From the NCBI RefSeq assembly GCF_008728515.1, contig NC_044986.1:55044855-55108854 (forward strand): a stretch of 64,000 bases of DNA. The letters are read 5' to 3'. This document shows, one piece after another, positions 34,225 to 46,289 of the stretch. Numbering within the stretch: the first letter of the stretch is position 1; each line of letters opens with the position of its first letter. Under the pieces are notes generated by a model. The model did no database searches. It worked only from the letters and a program-made list of their open reading frames with translations, and was not told the DNA's origin. Source of the DNA: Papio anubis. Taxonomy: Eukaryota; Chordata; Mammalia; Primates; Cercopithecidae. A program made the position numbers and the translations under genes.

Positions 34225-35574
34225 TCCTTAAATTTGTTGTTGTTTTTTACTAGTAATTTTTTTTTTAATGCAGTACTAGATAACAGAGCTTGGAAGAAAT
34301 AGTCATTATAACAATGATGAAATGGGATGACTATTACTAGATACAATCAACATGTTAGAGGAAAATAATACAAACTGAGGATGCTTAATCACAAGTTAAA
34401 AAGAGAATGTGAAAGCCAGAGGCTCTTCTTGGCAGCATATAAAGAGACTCTCGTCTCCTGAAAGCTGAGGATCAGGTCTCAGAACTTCATTACAAAAGTG
34501 GCACAGCTATAGAGGAGGTTTAATTCTCAAATTTGGCCAAGGAAAGGGCTATATTTGGAGAAGTAGGGCCCTAGAGACCTGGTATCTGGAGAAATCTGGG
34601 TTGATGATCTCAAAAATATTGAATCCTCCGATGCTCTTTAACCTCCTGGGCCTGAAAAGGTGGCCTAATTCTCTCTGTTAAGTTTTAGTTGTCTCCATTT
34701 GCTTGAAGATTATGTAGAGTCCTCTGCCTTGCAAGATAATGTGGTTTCCCAGAAGGAACTACCTTCAATTCCTTTCTTGGTTACCAGGCCTGTAACTAGG
34801 CTTAGGTCACAATTCACTCCAAGTATGGAATTGCTGGGACTGAAAAGAAAGGAAAATGTTACACACTGGAAAGCTGCAGGTCCTACCTAGCCAACGTGGA
34901 CCAGCAGGAGTTGGGAGAACACATATGGGACTGGATCCTGAGGCTGCTGGCTCAAGCAGGAAAGAACGTCAAAGTAGATAAGGAGAGTTTATATAGGAGC
35001 ACTTTGGAATAATGAATTGTTTAGCACCCTGGAAAATACTCTATGAGACAGTATTGCTGCTGTCTGTGATGCTGCCTGTGATTGCTGTCTTGATGATGGC
35101 TCTTAGAAGTTAGGAAGAAGACAACACTAAAGATGCCATACCTGCCATGGCAGATAACAGCAAAGAAACTATGTGAACTGGACCTGTGAGAGTAGCTATA
35201 CCATGTCATTTAGGAAAACCCACCAGCCCACTATGTTCTGTTGGAAAGCCCAGAAGACACTTTACTTATCAATGAGATAAGAAAGGCACCAGTGAGAGGG
35301 GACCGGCATTGATTAAATGCTTAGTGACAACTCTCTCTGTAGGTTGCGGCTGATGATAGGAGATGCTGTTATAGAACTGGGTTCACTGATGGGGTGATGG
35401 TATTGATAGGATAGTGACTTCTGGAGAGCGGTTAGTGTATTACTAACTTCCACTCAATGTCTTTGATAAAGAATTACTGAAAGTATTAAATTAAACATTT
35501 CACATTGTTTTGTAAGCAATTCATAAAATATTATTTATATAAATGTCCTGGATGCCACTTATCTATTAAGTTCA
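34225..35574. other. Unassigned non-coding sequence
   Basis: No repeat or gene recognised. Confidence 0.4.
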
Positions 35575-35665
35575 AGGGACTGAGTCATATTAACTCTGTT
35601 TCTCAGTCAACTCGCAAAGTTCCTAGAACGTAGAAGGTGCTTAATAAACGTTTGTTGATTAAATG
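35575..35665 (+). repeat. L2 3' end fragment
   Basis: AAGTTCCTAGAACGTAGAAGGTGCTTAATAAACGTTTGTTGATTAAATGA is the L2 tail. Confidence 0.7.
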
Positions 35666-37932
35666 ATTGTGAAAATTGACCTTCAATATGACAAAAATCT
35701 TAGATATGCACATGACATGAAAGTAAAATACTTATAAAGTTAACTAGCAACAATAAATTCACATGCTTATCATTGTGGAATAATAAAAAATAAACATGAA
35801 ATTTTTAATACCTTCCTTTAAAGACAAGCTGTCTAGTGGAGTCTATAATTAAGGAGACTAGATTCACAGCAGAAACAATAAGAGAAGAAGACAAGTGATC
35901 ACACCAAGTGTTCCTTAGTCTAGATACTATGGAGATATGCTGAAATGGCCATGAAGGCTTCCAGGAAGAAGTGGGGTTAGGGTTGAGTTTAGATGAGCAG
36001 AGAGGAGAATTCAGAGCAGAATGGATGGCCCTGGAGAAGTGATGGGGAAGACATAGGGTGTGAGAGGTCAACCAGATTGGCGGCCTGGTGAGCTTGTGGA
36101 CAGAGAGGAAATAGATTCAACCAGAACCTGGCAGAATATGTTAAAGAAGAGTGGAGGGTTTGCTATGGTAAGAAATAAGCAACCATTGAACATTTCTAAG
36201 CACTGGAGGTAGTCATGTGTGGTTCCCAGCTTAAACAAACATTTACTTCTGTCCCTACACCATGAGTTTCAGGGATCTCCAGTCACCAGGATAAATCTTT
36301 CAGTGTGTTTTAATATTTCTCTGTATTTTTCCTTTAGGTGTTGTAGACTTTATGATGGTGTTTAGTCCTATAAAATTTGAGGATAAAATTAATGTGTTTT
36401 CTTTATTTCTTCTGTATCTCACAGCTCATCTATAAAGATGTGACAGGAAATGGTTCATAGCATCCATCTTTGTCCCACTTCAGATCGTTCTCACTGACTG
36501 GGTACCTTTCTATTTATAATTATCATCCCTCTGCAATGCCAGTGAGCTCTTTTTTGATGTAGTCATTATTATTTCTTTTTAAGCATTTTCACTAAACTTT
36601 TCTGGGGTCAAGCCTAAAAGGACCTACTGAAATTTAGAATAGTCAATGTCTAAAACAATTTTTAGGCATTATTTTATCAGTCAAATTGGTTCTTTATTAG
36701 ATGTTAAAAATATGCACCCTACTAAATCAACTCTCCAGGTTTGCATGTTCTATAGAATATGTAATTTATATTCCTTTTAAAATGTCCAGAAACTTAACAG
36801 CAGATTTTGCTTAAAGGCAAAGAAAAGTAAAGGCACAACATGAACTCAGTCAAGCTCCTGCTGACTTTTCTCATGTGTGACTGTGTGTTGGTCATAATGT
36901 GATATTTTACACGTAGAATATATATCCTTTAGTGGTTAGTTAGTTCTGCTTAGGCAAGATTCGTGGGGTTTGGTTAAGAGACATCTGGCACAAGGTTCTG
37001 TTTTTTTGTGTAGAATATATTTTCCATTTCAAACTATTTCAGGTGTGAAATGTACCAACAGACACCAAAATGTGCATGTCTGTGCCTAAGTATACTTTTT
37101 AAAAAATTGGAATGTTGCCCTTTATTCTTTCAATACTTATTAAACTGAAAAAAGATGGAACATGACTTAAAGAAATGCCATGAGGAGGCACAAATTGGAG
37201 TATTATTTAATCTCAACCACTTAAAATTTTTATCATCTGAAAGTGGTAGTATCTGGGTTGTAACCTGTAAACTGCTATAACATCTTTATGATTCTTACAC
37301 TTTGAGATAGATTTTTCTCAATGGGGAGGTGGCAGAAGTCTTTCTGCTGCTTGGTTGTTGCATCTCACTTATTTACTTAAATCTCCTTGTTGAGACTCCT
37401 ATTTCTCTGTGTCGCAGTAGTGTAGATAGTCTCGTTGTCTACTAAAGAGAAATGAGCTTTTGTGAATGGCCTATTTCTGCAAACTTGGACTAAAATTTTC
37501 CATTTTGAAAGCTTGCCACCCCTAATGAGATGGCAGCTCACAGAAGCAGAGAATAAAAAAAGACGTTTAGACATCATAGAGTTCACATCTTTTATTTATG
37601 ATGACAAATGAGAGACTAAGAGGTCTGGAGATCATCACAGAGATGGGAGAACTTAGAGTCCTTAACTCTTGGGTTAATTTATCTTTTCTGTCTTTACTTT
37701 CTCCTCTACATACTAAATGTTTCTCCTTTCTTTTCAACTCACTGTCAGTAGCTTCTGCCCTCACACATAGACAACACCACTGGGATGAGTCTGTCAAACG
37801 TTAATCTTCACACATTCTAACTTGGTCTTCCAAATATCAGTGTTCCAAATAAATTTTTATTAGGATATTTTCTGAAAAGTGCTACCATAATGTAATCACA
37901 CACCAAGTAATATGCAAGGGGCTACATATGGC
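35666..37932. other. Unassigned non-coding sequence
   Basis: No feature recognised in 2.3 kb. Overlapping chance frames near 37377-37804 lie on both strands without splice or start context. Confidence 0.4.
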
Positions 37933-37954
37933 TTTTTTTTTTTTTTTTTTTTTT
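37933..37954. repeat. Poly-T tract
   Basis: About 22 consecutive T with no Alu or L1 body recognised beside it. Confidence 0.9.
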
Positions 37955-38809
37955 ACAATAGTGTACTCCTCACAAATAACTCTAAATGTAGTGTTTGATT
38001 CTGGAAACTTTAGATAACTTTTTAAATTGGGGGTTCTATATTAACTAATATCAGAAGTTTCATATTTTTCAAGTTATCAAAACTAAAATATTCCTTTATT
38101 TAAACAATTGCCTACCCCGACCATCCTTCCCTACCAATCATAAAGTTTGAATCATTGGTTTTTGTCTGTTCATATCTTTTTATAAAACTTCCTCCCATCT
38201 CAACTTTAACCATCATTTAGGACTGGTTAAATATATGAATCTTTGGAATTTTGGTGCTACTGACAAAAGACAGATAGCTTTTCATTAACTCCACTCTTCT
38301 GGAATAGCTCCTCTGTGATTGCCTTTCTGGTGTGCCAGAGAACTTCTTTTTCATTTTGACTTTTAGTCCTGTTAACCTTGAATCACACTGACCCAGGTCA
38401 ACCATGTCAACAATTCAATGAATTCCAAATTATAGCTAGCAGCCAGATTGAAAAAGCATTAACTGAAATAAAGTGCCCCAAGAATATGGCTAGTATAGGG
38501 GAGACAAAACAAAAAGCCACAACTCTATTCCAGGTTCAGGTCCAAAGAACCTCCATGACTGAAATTCCATCAGGTTGTTTTACCCATATTGAAGACCATT
38601 TGGTTAGGGGAATTAAAAAACTAAAGACCATATAAAGTCGTATTTTCCAATGCCTCTCTGTTGGCTAATAGTTTAACACCATGATGTCTTTCTGTAGAGT
38701 TAGAGGTTTCTCTGAGTTAAAGTTTTACAAATTAGTTTCACTGGTATTTCTATTATTACTAAAACAAGATGTTTTCTTTTCAAAATACATATAATTTACT
38801 AAAAAGTAT
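37955..38809. other. Unassigned non-coding sequence
   Basis: No feature recognised. The plus frame at 38378-38635 has no recognisable domain and no splice sites that stand out. Confidence 0.4.
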
Positions 38810-39390
38810 AAAATAAATCACTTGTATTTCTAATATTTCAGTGTACAGTGTTTCAGACTTTTCCTATAAATGTACACATATATGCATATTATAAAATATT
38901 GAATTATACTGTAATAATGCTATTTTCACTTGTGCATCCTTCTATATCGAAATTATCATTCTCCTGCATGGTTCCATTGATTATGGACATGGCCCAGTAT
39001 CATCACTTTGTACTCATTTCTAAGTAACTTCCAATTTGAGGCTCTTACAAATAATACTGTGGTAACCATCCTTGTTTACCATCTTTACCCCTTTGCCTAA
39101 TGCTTCCTTAGAATTAATTTTTGTATGTTAAATTTCTGGATCAAAGGGAATATACATTTTAACAGTTTGTTTGCACGTATACTGCCAAATTGCCTTTCAG
39201 AAAGTTTGTGCCAGTTTAGACTCCTGCCAACAGTTGACGAGGACCCTCTTCCCACAGTACATCACACATTAATGAGATTTTAGCATTCCTTTTACATTTG
39301 TTAATTTGAGAGATGAAGGGAGGATTTTACTGTTTCAATTTGCTTAAATATTGGTAAGGTTGAACATGTTTTCATGTTGTTTTGGGTTAA
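38810..39390. repeat. Old L1M-type interspersed repeat
   Basis: Blocks such as TTTCTGGATCAAAGGGAATATACATTTT, ATACTGCCAAATTGCCTTTCAGAAAG and GACTCCTGCCAACAG belong to a common old repeat, in my memory masked as old L1. A similar repeat occurs at 55490-55740. Name uncertain. Confidence 0.5.
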
Positions 39391-39554
39391 GTCTAACTAG
39401 AAAGCAAAGCACACTTAAGTACAAATTGGGTCTAAAATTGATTTTACTTAACTGAAATAAGAAAGGCAGTAAATGCAATCTTTGATACCATCAAATTTGA
39501 CAAAAATTAGAAGATCATTTTATTGCTGTGCCTCTTATAATAATGAGTGATGTG

Positions 39555-39770
39555 TATCAAGTACTTGTTTTATACCAAGCATTTTTCCACATATATTGAA
39601 TTTAGTCTTTATAATAACACTGTGCAGTAGGTACTACTTTTTAAATAAATTTTGTCAATGAGAAGACAGGAATAAAGAAGGTAAATAACTTACTAAGTAA
39701 GTGGCAGAGCTAAGATCTGAACTTAGATACTGCCTCTAAAATATGCCCTTCAGCTCTGTGTTATTCTGCT
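39555..39770 (-). repeat. MIR SINE, reverse
   Basis: TCTTTATAATAACACTGTGCAGTAGGTACTAC, GGTAAATAACTTACTAAGTAAGTGGCAGAGCTAAGATCTGAACTTAG: the MIR core in reverse. Confidence 0.85.
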
Positions 39771-39960
39771 GTTTTCTCTGTGCACATACCTAAGACACGT
39801 TGGGGGAAGACTGTTTATAGTATCTTCCTCTATACTGTATAAATTATTAATGAATATTACTATTAAAATAAAACTAACAAGATAGGTATCTTCTGGAAAA
39901 ACTGTTTTCAGGAAATCTTGAACTATTTTACTTAAAATCCTGACTTAAAAATGTGTATAT

Positions 39961-40191
39961 GGGTCAGGCATGGTGGCTCATGCCTGCAATCCCAGCACTT
40001 TGGGAGGCAGAGGCAGGCAGATCTGAGGACCTGAGGTCAGGAGTTTGAGACCTGCCTGGCCAATATGGTGAAACCCTGTCTCTAGTAAAAATACAAAAAT
40101 TAGCTAGGCGTGGTAGCATGTGCCTGTAGTCCCACCTACTCAGGAGGCTGAGGCAGGAGAAGTGAGACTCTGTCTGAAAAAAATAAAATAT
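39961..40191 (+). mobile_element. Alu with internal deletion
   Basis: The left monomer is complete. The right monomer jumps from GGAGGCTGAGGCAGGAGAA straight to GTGAGACTCTGTCTG, losing roughly 80-90 bp including the CCAGCCTGGG block. Confidence 0.9.
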
Positions 40192-40204
40192 AAAAGTATA
40201 TGTG

Positions 40205-40512
40205 GGCTGGGTACAATGGCTCACACCTGTAATCCCAGCACTTTGGGAGGCCCAGACAGGTGGATCACCTGAGGTCAGGAGTTCGAGACCAGCCTGGCCA
40301 ACTTGGTGAAATGCCATCTCTACCGCAAATACAAAAAAAGAAAAAAATGCTGGGTGTGGTGGCAGGCACCTGTAATCCCAGTTACCCAGGAGGCTGAGGC
40401 AGGAGAATCACTTGAACCCAGCAGGTAGAGGTTGCAGTGAGCCGAGATCATGCCATTGCACTCCAGCCTGGGTGACAGAGTGAGACTCTGTCTCAAAAAA
40501 AAGAAAAAGTAA
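40205..40512 (+). mobile_element. AluS-like SINE
   Basis: Full-length Alu immediately downstream of the previous one. AAAAGTATATGTG at 40192-40204 and 40513-40525 is a 13-bp target duplication. Confidence 0.95.
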
Positions 40513-40525
40513 AAAAGTATATGTG

Positions 40526-41682
40526 TAGCTAGAATTGGTAGTCTACATTTGGGGCTGAATACCAAAAGTTTCAGAAATACAGATTCAAACTTCTTTAAAT
40601 TTAGATATAATAGCTTAGGCTAAATGTTGAAGCCAGCACTTCATACTTTCCCTTGAAAAGAAAGCTCTTTGTTTTTTTCCCTGACTTCCCTTCTGCCCAC
40701 TAATAAGCTAGTTTTCTCTTTTCCTAAACTCCTGAATTTTCAAGCTGCACTGCTATTTCTTAAGATTTGGACAGCATACCCAGAGGTACAAGGTTGGATG
40801 GGAATATATTAAACAAGTTTATGTTTAAAATATATTTAAATGCATAGGCTAATGCACACGAGTTGCTTGTGATACATAAGTAATGAAAAAGCTGCTGCCC
40901 TGAATGACAGGAAACGTCAGGATGAAAAATTACATGATATTGGCTTATGGTAATGAGGATTAAAAACATGAAAATCATGGTTTTGAGTTAGAAGGCCAAT
41001 CATTCAACAAATGCCAGGAAATACTAATTATTTGTCCTAAACCAGTACAAAGTAAGATACCTGAGTTCCAATGGGCAAAACCCTGCTTATCTTTGATGTG
41101 AGGAAGCTGTTCATATCATTCAAGCCTCACTAAGTGCATTATGTGCTTTCTACACTCATGGAAATCAATCTTTTCTTTGGATTTAGGAGGCTTTGATCCC
41201 ACCTCTTGCCTCACCTTGCTGGGATTACAGTTCACTGTGAAGTATCTGTGCCAGTGATGTTATCATTTTCTAAGTTTGATTTACAGATCTAAGGAAGGAA
41301 ACCAACCATATCTTTTGAACACCAAACAGTAGGATATTTAGCCTACAGTAATTCCACAGGCAGGTAATAGCATCCTCATTTTCATATGAAGACACACAGA
41401 CTGGGAAAATGAGGTTCCTGTATTCAAGGAGCAAAAATATCACTTGGGAGACTGTCAGGCACTCTCTCTCTCTGATACTCCTTTTTTTGTCAGCTCTTTT
41501 TCTACGAACGTCTTAAATATTTAATACTAAAAAGCTCAGCCACAAAAATGTGATAAGAATAATCATAGCAAAGCAAGCAAGCAAACAAAAACGTGAATTC
41601 CTTTACTGATACCATTGGAGTTATCACTGGAGATACCATTGGAGATATACTATTGGCCCAGAGGAGGTAAGATGGAAGGATG
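40526..41682. other. Unassigned non-coding sequence
   Basis: No feature recognised. Confidence 0.4.
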
Positions 41683-41981
41683 GGCCGGGCGCGGTGGGTC
41701 ATGCCTGTAATCCCAGCACTTTAGGAGGCCAAGGCGGGCAGATCACAAGGTCATGAGATCGAGACCATCCCGGCTAACACAGTGAAACTCTGTCTCTACG
41801 AAAAAATACAAAAAATTAGCCGGGCGTGGTGGCGGGCGCCTATAGTCCCAGCTACTAGGGAGGCCGAGGCAGGAGATCGGTGTGAACCGGGAGGCAGACC
41901 TTGCAGTGAGCCGAGATCGCGCTGCTGCGCTCCAGCCTGGATGATGGAGCAAGATTCCGTCTAAAAAAAAAAAAAGAAAAA
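41683..41981 (+). mobile_element. AluY-like SINE
   Basis: GGCCGGGCGCGGTGGGTCATGCC to an A-rich tail. Flanks AAGATGGAAGGATG (41669-41682) and AAGATGGTAGGATG (41982-41995) match at 13 of 14 bases, its target duplication. Confidence 0.95.
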
Positions 41982-42363
41982 AAGATGGTAGGATGATCAT
42001 TGTAAAAATGCATTTTCTATGGGATGTAAATTTCAGTTAAGATGTAAACTTTTACAAATTATCTTACAAACTCCAATTACTTTTCAATTCTTCACACCAC
42101 ACAACTAGTTCAACTGTGACAATTTACATAGTCATCTTTTGCTCTTATTTTATAGATAGAGGAGTTATTTTTCAGTATTAACATTACAAAATAGTTATTT
42201 GTTTGTATTCTATTGTTGCAATGAGATGAACATATATAAGTTGCGAGTATTAGACTCAACATTGTCTCCCTTCATGCCGGAAGACTAATAGCAACAATCT
42301 CAACAGTGAAAATATGAATGCACAAATGCCACTGCTTAGATCACTGCAGCTTCTAGGACCCAG

Positions 42364-42369
42364 TTTATT
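42364..42369 (-). promoter_or_regulatory. Candidate polyadenylation signal
   Basis: AATAAA on the minus strand, about 145 bases beyond the stop of the candidate exon at 42512-42740. Alone it proves little; together with the exon it would give a short 3' UTR. Confidence 0.35.
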
Positions 42370-42511
42370 TTACTGATTTAAAAACAAAACAATCAAAAAA
42401 AAACAAAATTAAAAAGTTTGCCTGACGTGAATCTTGATGTTTTTGAATAAGTAGCCACCAGAGTCCTGTAGAAAACAGACATTAGACCCTTGGTGTAGCT
42501 TCTGTTCAACT

Positions 42512-42740
42512 TTATATCATGGGAACAGATGGGTCTGATTTTTTTGCCCTCATCTCGATTTGCTCATATGCAGGGTCCCCAGCCAGCGGACTGAAGGCTT
42601 TGTCTGTGATGACAAGGCTCAGCTCAGGGGATGGGGGGAGGGCATTTTCATTTTCACGCTTGTTGTTTGAGGTTTTGGTCCCTCGGAAAAGAGGCCATTT
42701 ATCTTTGTAAATACAAAACATTTTTGCCTTCTCCAGTTTT
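42512..42740 (-). CDS. Putative terminal coding exon, gene not recognised
   Basis: On the minus strand a pyrimidine-rich stretch ends in TTAACAG at 42741-42747. After it a frame of about 75 codons runs to TAA at 42512-42514. It contains KLEKAKMFCIYKDKWPLFRG near its start and the acidic, proline-containing stretch ENALPPSPELSLVITDKAF, and ends SDPSVPMI. No repeat family covers it. It is richer in G+C than its flanks and keeps several CpGs. The tail looks like a hydrophilic cytoplasmic C-terminus with a charged start. An AATAAA lies 145 bases downstream. I do not recognise the protein and no upstream exon was identified in the window. A chance frame or an old pseudogene remains possible. The frame would enter with one base of a split codon. 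Confidence 0.4.
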
Positions 42741-43259
42741 CTGTTAATGGAGAAAGAATGGAAGTGAATTAAGTTTTACTGATTTCTGAGACACTAAAAA
42801 TATAAATAAATAACTAAAAACCCAATAGTTCTATATGCAGCACTCTTCTGCCCAGGCAGTGTTCTAAATGTTTGATTTATACTTCAAAGCCCTATCTAAT
42901 GCAATTATTGAGGTACAAATAATTTTAAATTCTGTTGAATCATTATTGAAAGGTTATTGTTAACCAGCTAGGAATTCCCTGGGACAATTTTAATCCATTC
43001 TTCTTCTGGCTATGGATTGATGCCATCCAGGAAGAGCCATTCTGAATCCTGAAAGCCTAGTCCGGACTTCTCGGTCAGCATGAATGATTCCAGGGATCTC
43101 TTAATTAGGTGGCACTCCTTTCTCCCACGCAGTCCTGGGATACAGAGTCAGTAGAATTCTGGGACGTGTGTTGGGTAGAGGGTGGGAATTAATCAGGTTG
43201 TATGTGAATATGCAGTATCATGGGGGAAAGTGATTTCGGAAATTGTTTTCTATATTAAT

Positions 43260-43400
43260 GCACTACAATTCTAGGGTAAATACTACTATTTTCATCTGCA
43301 TTTTTAGATCAGAGAACTGAAGTTTTGGAAACTGAGCTATGCCCACATAGTTTATAAGTGGAGGAGCTAGGATTTGAACTCAGGCAGTATGGCTCCACTT
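43260..43400 (-). repeat. MIR SINE, reverse
   Basis: TTTTTAGATCAGAGAACTGAAGTTTTGG, AAGTGGAGGAGCTAGGATTTGAACTCAGGCAG: MIR core in reverse. Confidence 0.75.
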
Positions 43401-43667
43401 GGATGTCTCTCTCATCTTTGACACCCATGGGCAAACCATGCATTTGCCTTGTTTATTTGTGCATTTGTCCTTGGATTATTATCCAGGACCAACCCACCAG
43501 TGTTCTTCAAGTGTTCTCATAATGGTGGAGAGATTTATTATTGATTTCGACAACAAAAGAAGATAATTGCTTCTCTGAAAGAAGACGGAACAGAGGAAGA
43601 AATGGCCACCTTCCTATTACTCATACCTGAATGGAACTTCAGGAGGGCTGCTAGCATTGGTGAGAAG

Positions 43668-43689
43668 TGACTCAGAAAGTCTATAAAAG
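43668..43689 (+). promoter_or_regulatory. Candidate TATA promoter with AP-1-like site
   Basis: TATAAAAG at 43682-43689 lies just after TGACTCA (43668-43674), an AP-1-type core. The surroundings (43400-44300) lack Alu, L1 or LTR sequence that would explain a TATA box, apart from the MIR to the left. Confidence 0.3.
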
Positions 43690-43711
43690 CCAGCCTGCTG
43701 TTTGAGAGGAG

Positions 43712-43807
43712 TCATGAACCTGTCATTGGTTGACCAAAGTTAGCAGTCAGACTCGTCGATATTCCTGCAGCATGAGAAATCCAGCAAGGTTGCAGAATGC
43801 TAACCAG
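43712..43807 (+). other. Possible first exon (non-coding or short leader)
   Basis: If transcription began ~30 bases after the TATA box, a ~96-base exon would end at AACCAG|GTAATT (donor at 43808). An ATG at 43772 stays open for 12 codons to the splice site; an earlier ATG at 43714 stops within nine codons. No product can be named. This is an inference from signals only. Confidence 0.25.
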
Positions 43808-44419
43808 GTAATTATTTCTGTGCTAGGGCTATTCTTGTTTCCTTTCTTTGCCTGCAAAAGGTAAATGAAATTACCTTGTTGTTTCTTTTATTCCTCATGT
43901 TCTCTTACTGTTAGGCTCTTTCGTTCTATTCTTTCCCTGCTGTTAGCAAGATGAAAAAGGCGTCATATTCCAAGGCTTTCTGTTGACCTATGGGACTTAA
44001 AAGTCTCCCACGAGGGAAAGAAAGCATCCTTGAAATAAATGTGGATTCACGAAATACCTCAGGCTTGTGGAGGAAACAAATGACTCGGTTCTTTTCAACT
44101 CACAGCACTCAGCAGGCAGAAAAGCAGCAATTTGAGATTTCAGTGAGTCTTGGAGTCTCACAAGATAATGCTGAAAGTCGGCAGTCAAAGATACTAGTGA
44201 AGAATCAGTGCTGCAAGTTTAAAATGTTCTTACTTCCCAGGGTTTGAAAAAATAGGACAGCCACAAGCTTATTAAATTCAGTGGAATTTCTTTTTGATTT
44301 ATCAATTTGGGGGGATTTTCCTTGTTTTTCCTGTTTTGATTTGGCAAAGAGACATCACTGATGACTCATATTCCTAAAGAGCTCCAGAGAAATGAAAATG
44401 TCAAGCTGTAAGGGAGAAG

Positions 44420-44550
44420 CAGCATGTCATAGAGCAGAGATCATCAGTTTGGAAGGAAGACAGATTTAAGTTTGAAGTGCAGATTGAGCAGTTAATTTTA
44501 TCTTATTAGGAGAATCATTTAATACCTTTGTTTTTCCTGAATTAGTACAC
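44420..44550 (+). repeat. MIR-like fragment
   Basis: CATAGAGCAGAGATCATCAGTTTGGAAGGAAGACAG and a following region with ATCATTTAATACCTTTGTTTTTCC resemble a diverged MIR. Confidence 0.5.
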
Positions 44551-44599
44551 TAGATTCCTAGCTTGTTTTTCTTCATCCACTGTTACCTGTCACACTTAC

Positions 44600-45100
44600 A
44601 ATTACATCTAACATGAATTACAAATTCCTCACTATGGACTATGAGGGGCTACGTCTCTCGCCTTATTCCTGATTAATCTCCCTTCTTCCTCATTCTCTTC
44701 CAGCCACACTAGCTTCCTTGTTGTTCTTTACATATACCAAACATGGATACACCTTGGGACCATAGATTTATTGTTTCCTCAGCCTGAAGTCTTCACTGGG
44801 CTTGCTTATTCCCTGCATTCAGTTCTCTTCTCAAATTCATCTTTTAAGAGCAGGCTTCCCTAAACTAATGGTCTGAAAAAGCACCCCTTGTCATTCTTGA
44901 TTCCCTTATTTTGCTTTATTTTTCCTCTCAGTTCTTATCTACATCTGATGCTATATTGGCTTACACGTCTGCCAGTCTCTCTCCACCACAGTGTAAACTC
45001 CATATGGGCATAATCTGTTTTTGTTCACCACTCTATCCCGAGTGTCTGGAGCAGTGCCTGGGCCATAAAAGGCACACAATAATTATTTATTGGATGTGTC
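44600..45100 (+). repeat. L2 LINE 3' part
   Basis: CCAGCCACACTAGCTTCCTTG, CTCTTCTCAAATTCATCTTTTAAGAG, CCACAGTGTAAACTCCATATGGGC and GTCTGGAGCAGTGCCTGGG follow each other as in the L2 3' end. Confidence 0.85.
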
Positions 45101-45169
45101 TTGGTTTCTTTCTTTTTAAAGAAAAAAAAAAAAACCTCTTTGCAGTATTTGTGAAGCTTATAAATAATG

Positions 45170-45610
45170 CATTAAATGGATCTCAAAATCCCCTAGTGCA
45201 TCGAGGCATAATCCGCCTGTGCCTCATTCTTTATCAATTGCGTGTACTCTGGTGGACTTCCAACTTTCAATGTATGCCACTCTTTTCCTGAGGGCTATTT
45301 CTGAAGACTTGGAAGGACAGAAGTACCTGAGAGATAACACTGCCTTCCCAGAAGGCCTCAAACTCTGACTCTCAAGCGTTGGTGCCTAAATATCCCAGTG
45401 CTCTTGCTCCTCAGGATACTGCTGAGATGTGTTTTGCACCCTTCCCAGAACTTCTCCGTAGGATTAAGGTCCAGCCAATCACAGTGGTAGCTAGCTACAT
45501 GACATCTCCTTTATTGGGTGCCTTGTTTCAGGGGTTTTCCCCTGAAAATAATTGCATTGAATCACTGTCTCAGGATCTGCTTTGGGGGATCCCAAGTGGA
45601 GATGTTTAAA
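45170..45610. repeat. Probable ancient interspersed repeat, family not named
   Basis: Blocks such as GATTAAGGTCCAGCCAATCACAGTGGTAGCTAGCTA and CTGTCTCAGGATCTGCTTTGGGGG occur in a widespread old mammalian repeat that I cannot name with certainty. The open frames here (44911-45291, 45379-45609) show no protein domain. Confidence 0.4.
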
Positions 45611-46289
45611 GGGTGGCAGTTATTAATATATAATAACTTTTTATAACTCAAGAGAAGGTCAAATCTTTTCATATCAATTTTCTGTATCTGAATAAATGTA
45701 TATAATTGTATACTTCTTAATAATTATTAAAAATAAAGGTGTATTTCTGTGATATTTAGCTCATTCCTTAATATCTTACAGCAGTGCAGTCCTCATCTCT
45801 GTGTTACATATATGTTTTCTTTTGTCCTCTTCACAATGATTAAGCTTGTTGATTATTTATATCTGGAATATCTATTTGATTCTCAACCAGGCCTTGTCCC
45901 AAAACAGTATATATTTAGGGGTGGGGATCAGGCATTGATACCCTAAACAATTTATCCAATGATCTCCTGTGCACCTAATATAGCAAACTCTGGTAAATGT
46001 TTCATAAGTTCTCCCTTTCTCTCAATTTCACTAGCTTTCTCCAGAGTGCTCTGCAATTCTGTATCATCATGGAGTTTTATTTTCATCTTGAATGTCTTTC
46101 TTCCCTGTGTTGTTAGAATTTGCTTATGGGTGTTCAGAGTTTTAAATTTAGCAACTTAAACAACATTTTACTCATTTAAATTTTTAAACCTGAAGAGTTT
46201 GTAAACCAATAAATGATTAATTTCAAAGCATGCATGTGAAAAATATTTAAAGTTAATTTATAGTCATTTTAACCTTCATTTAAAAATAT
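45611..46289. other. Unassigned AT-rich sequence
   Basis: No feature recognised. Confidence 0.4.

Noticed and set aside
44911..45291. 126-codon plus-strand frame
   Set aside because: Begins inside an L2 3' end and continues in an old repeat; no domain.
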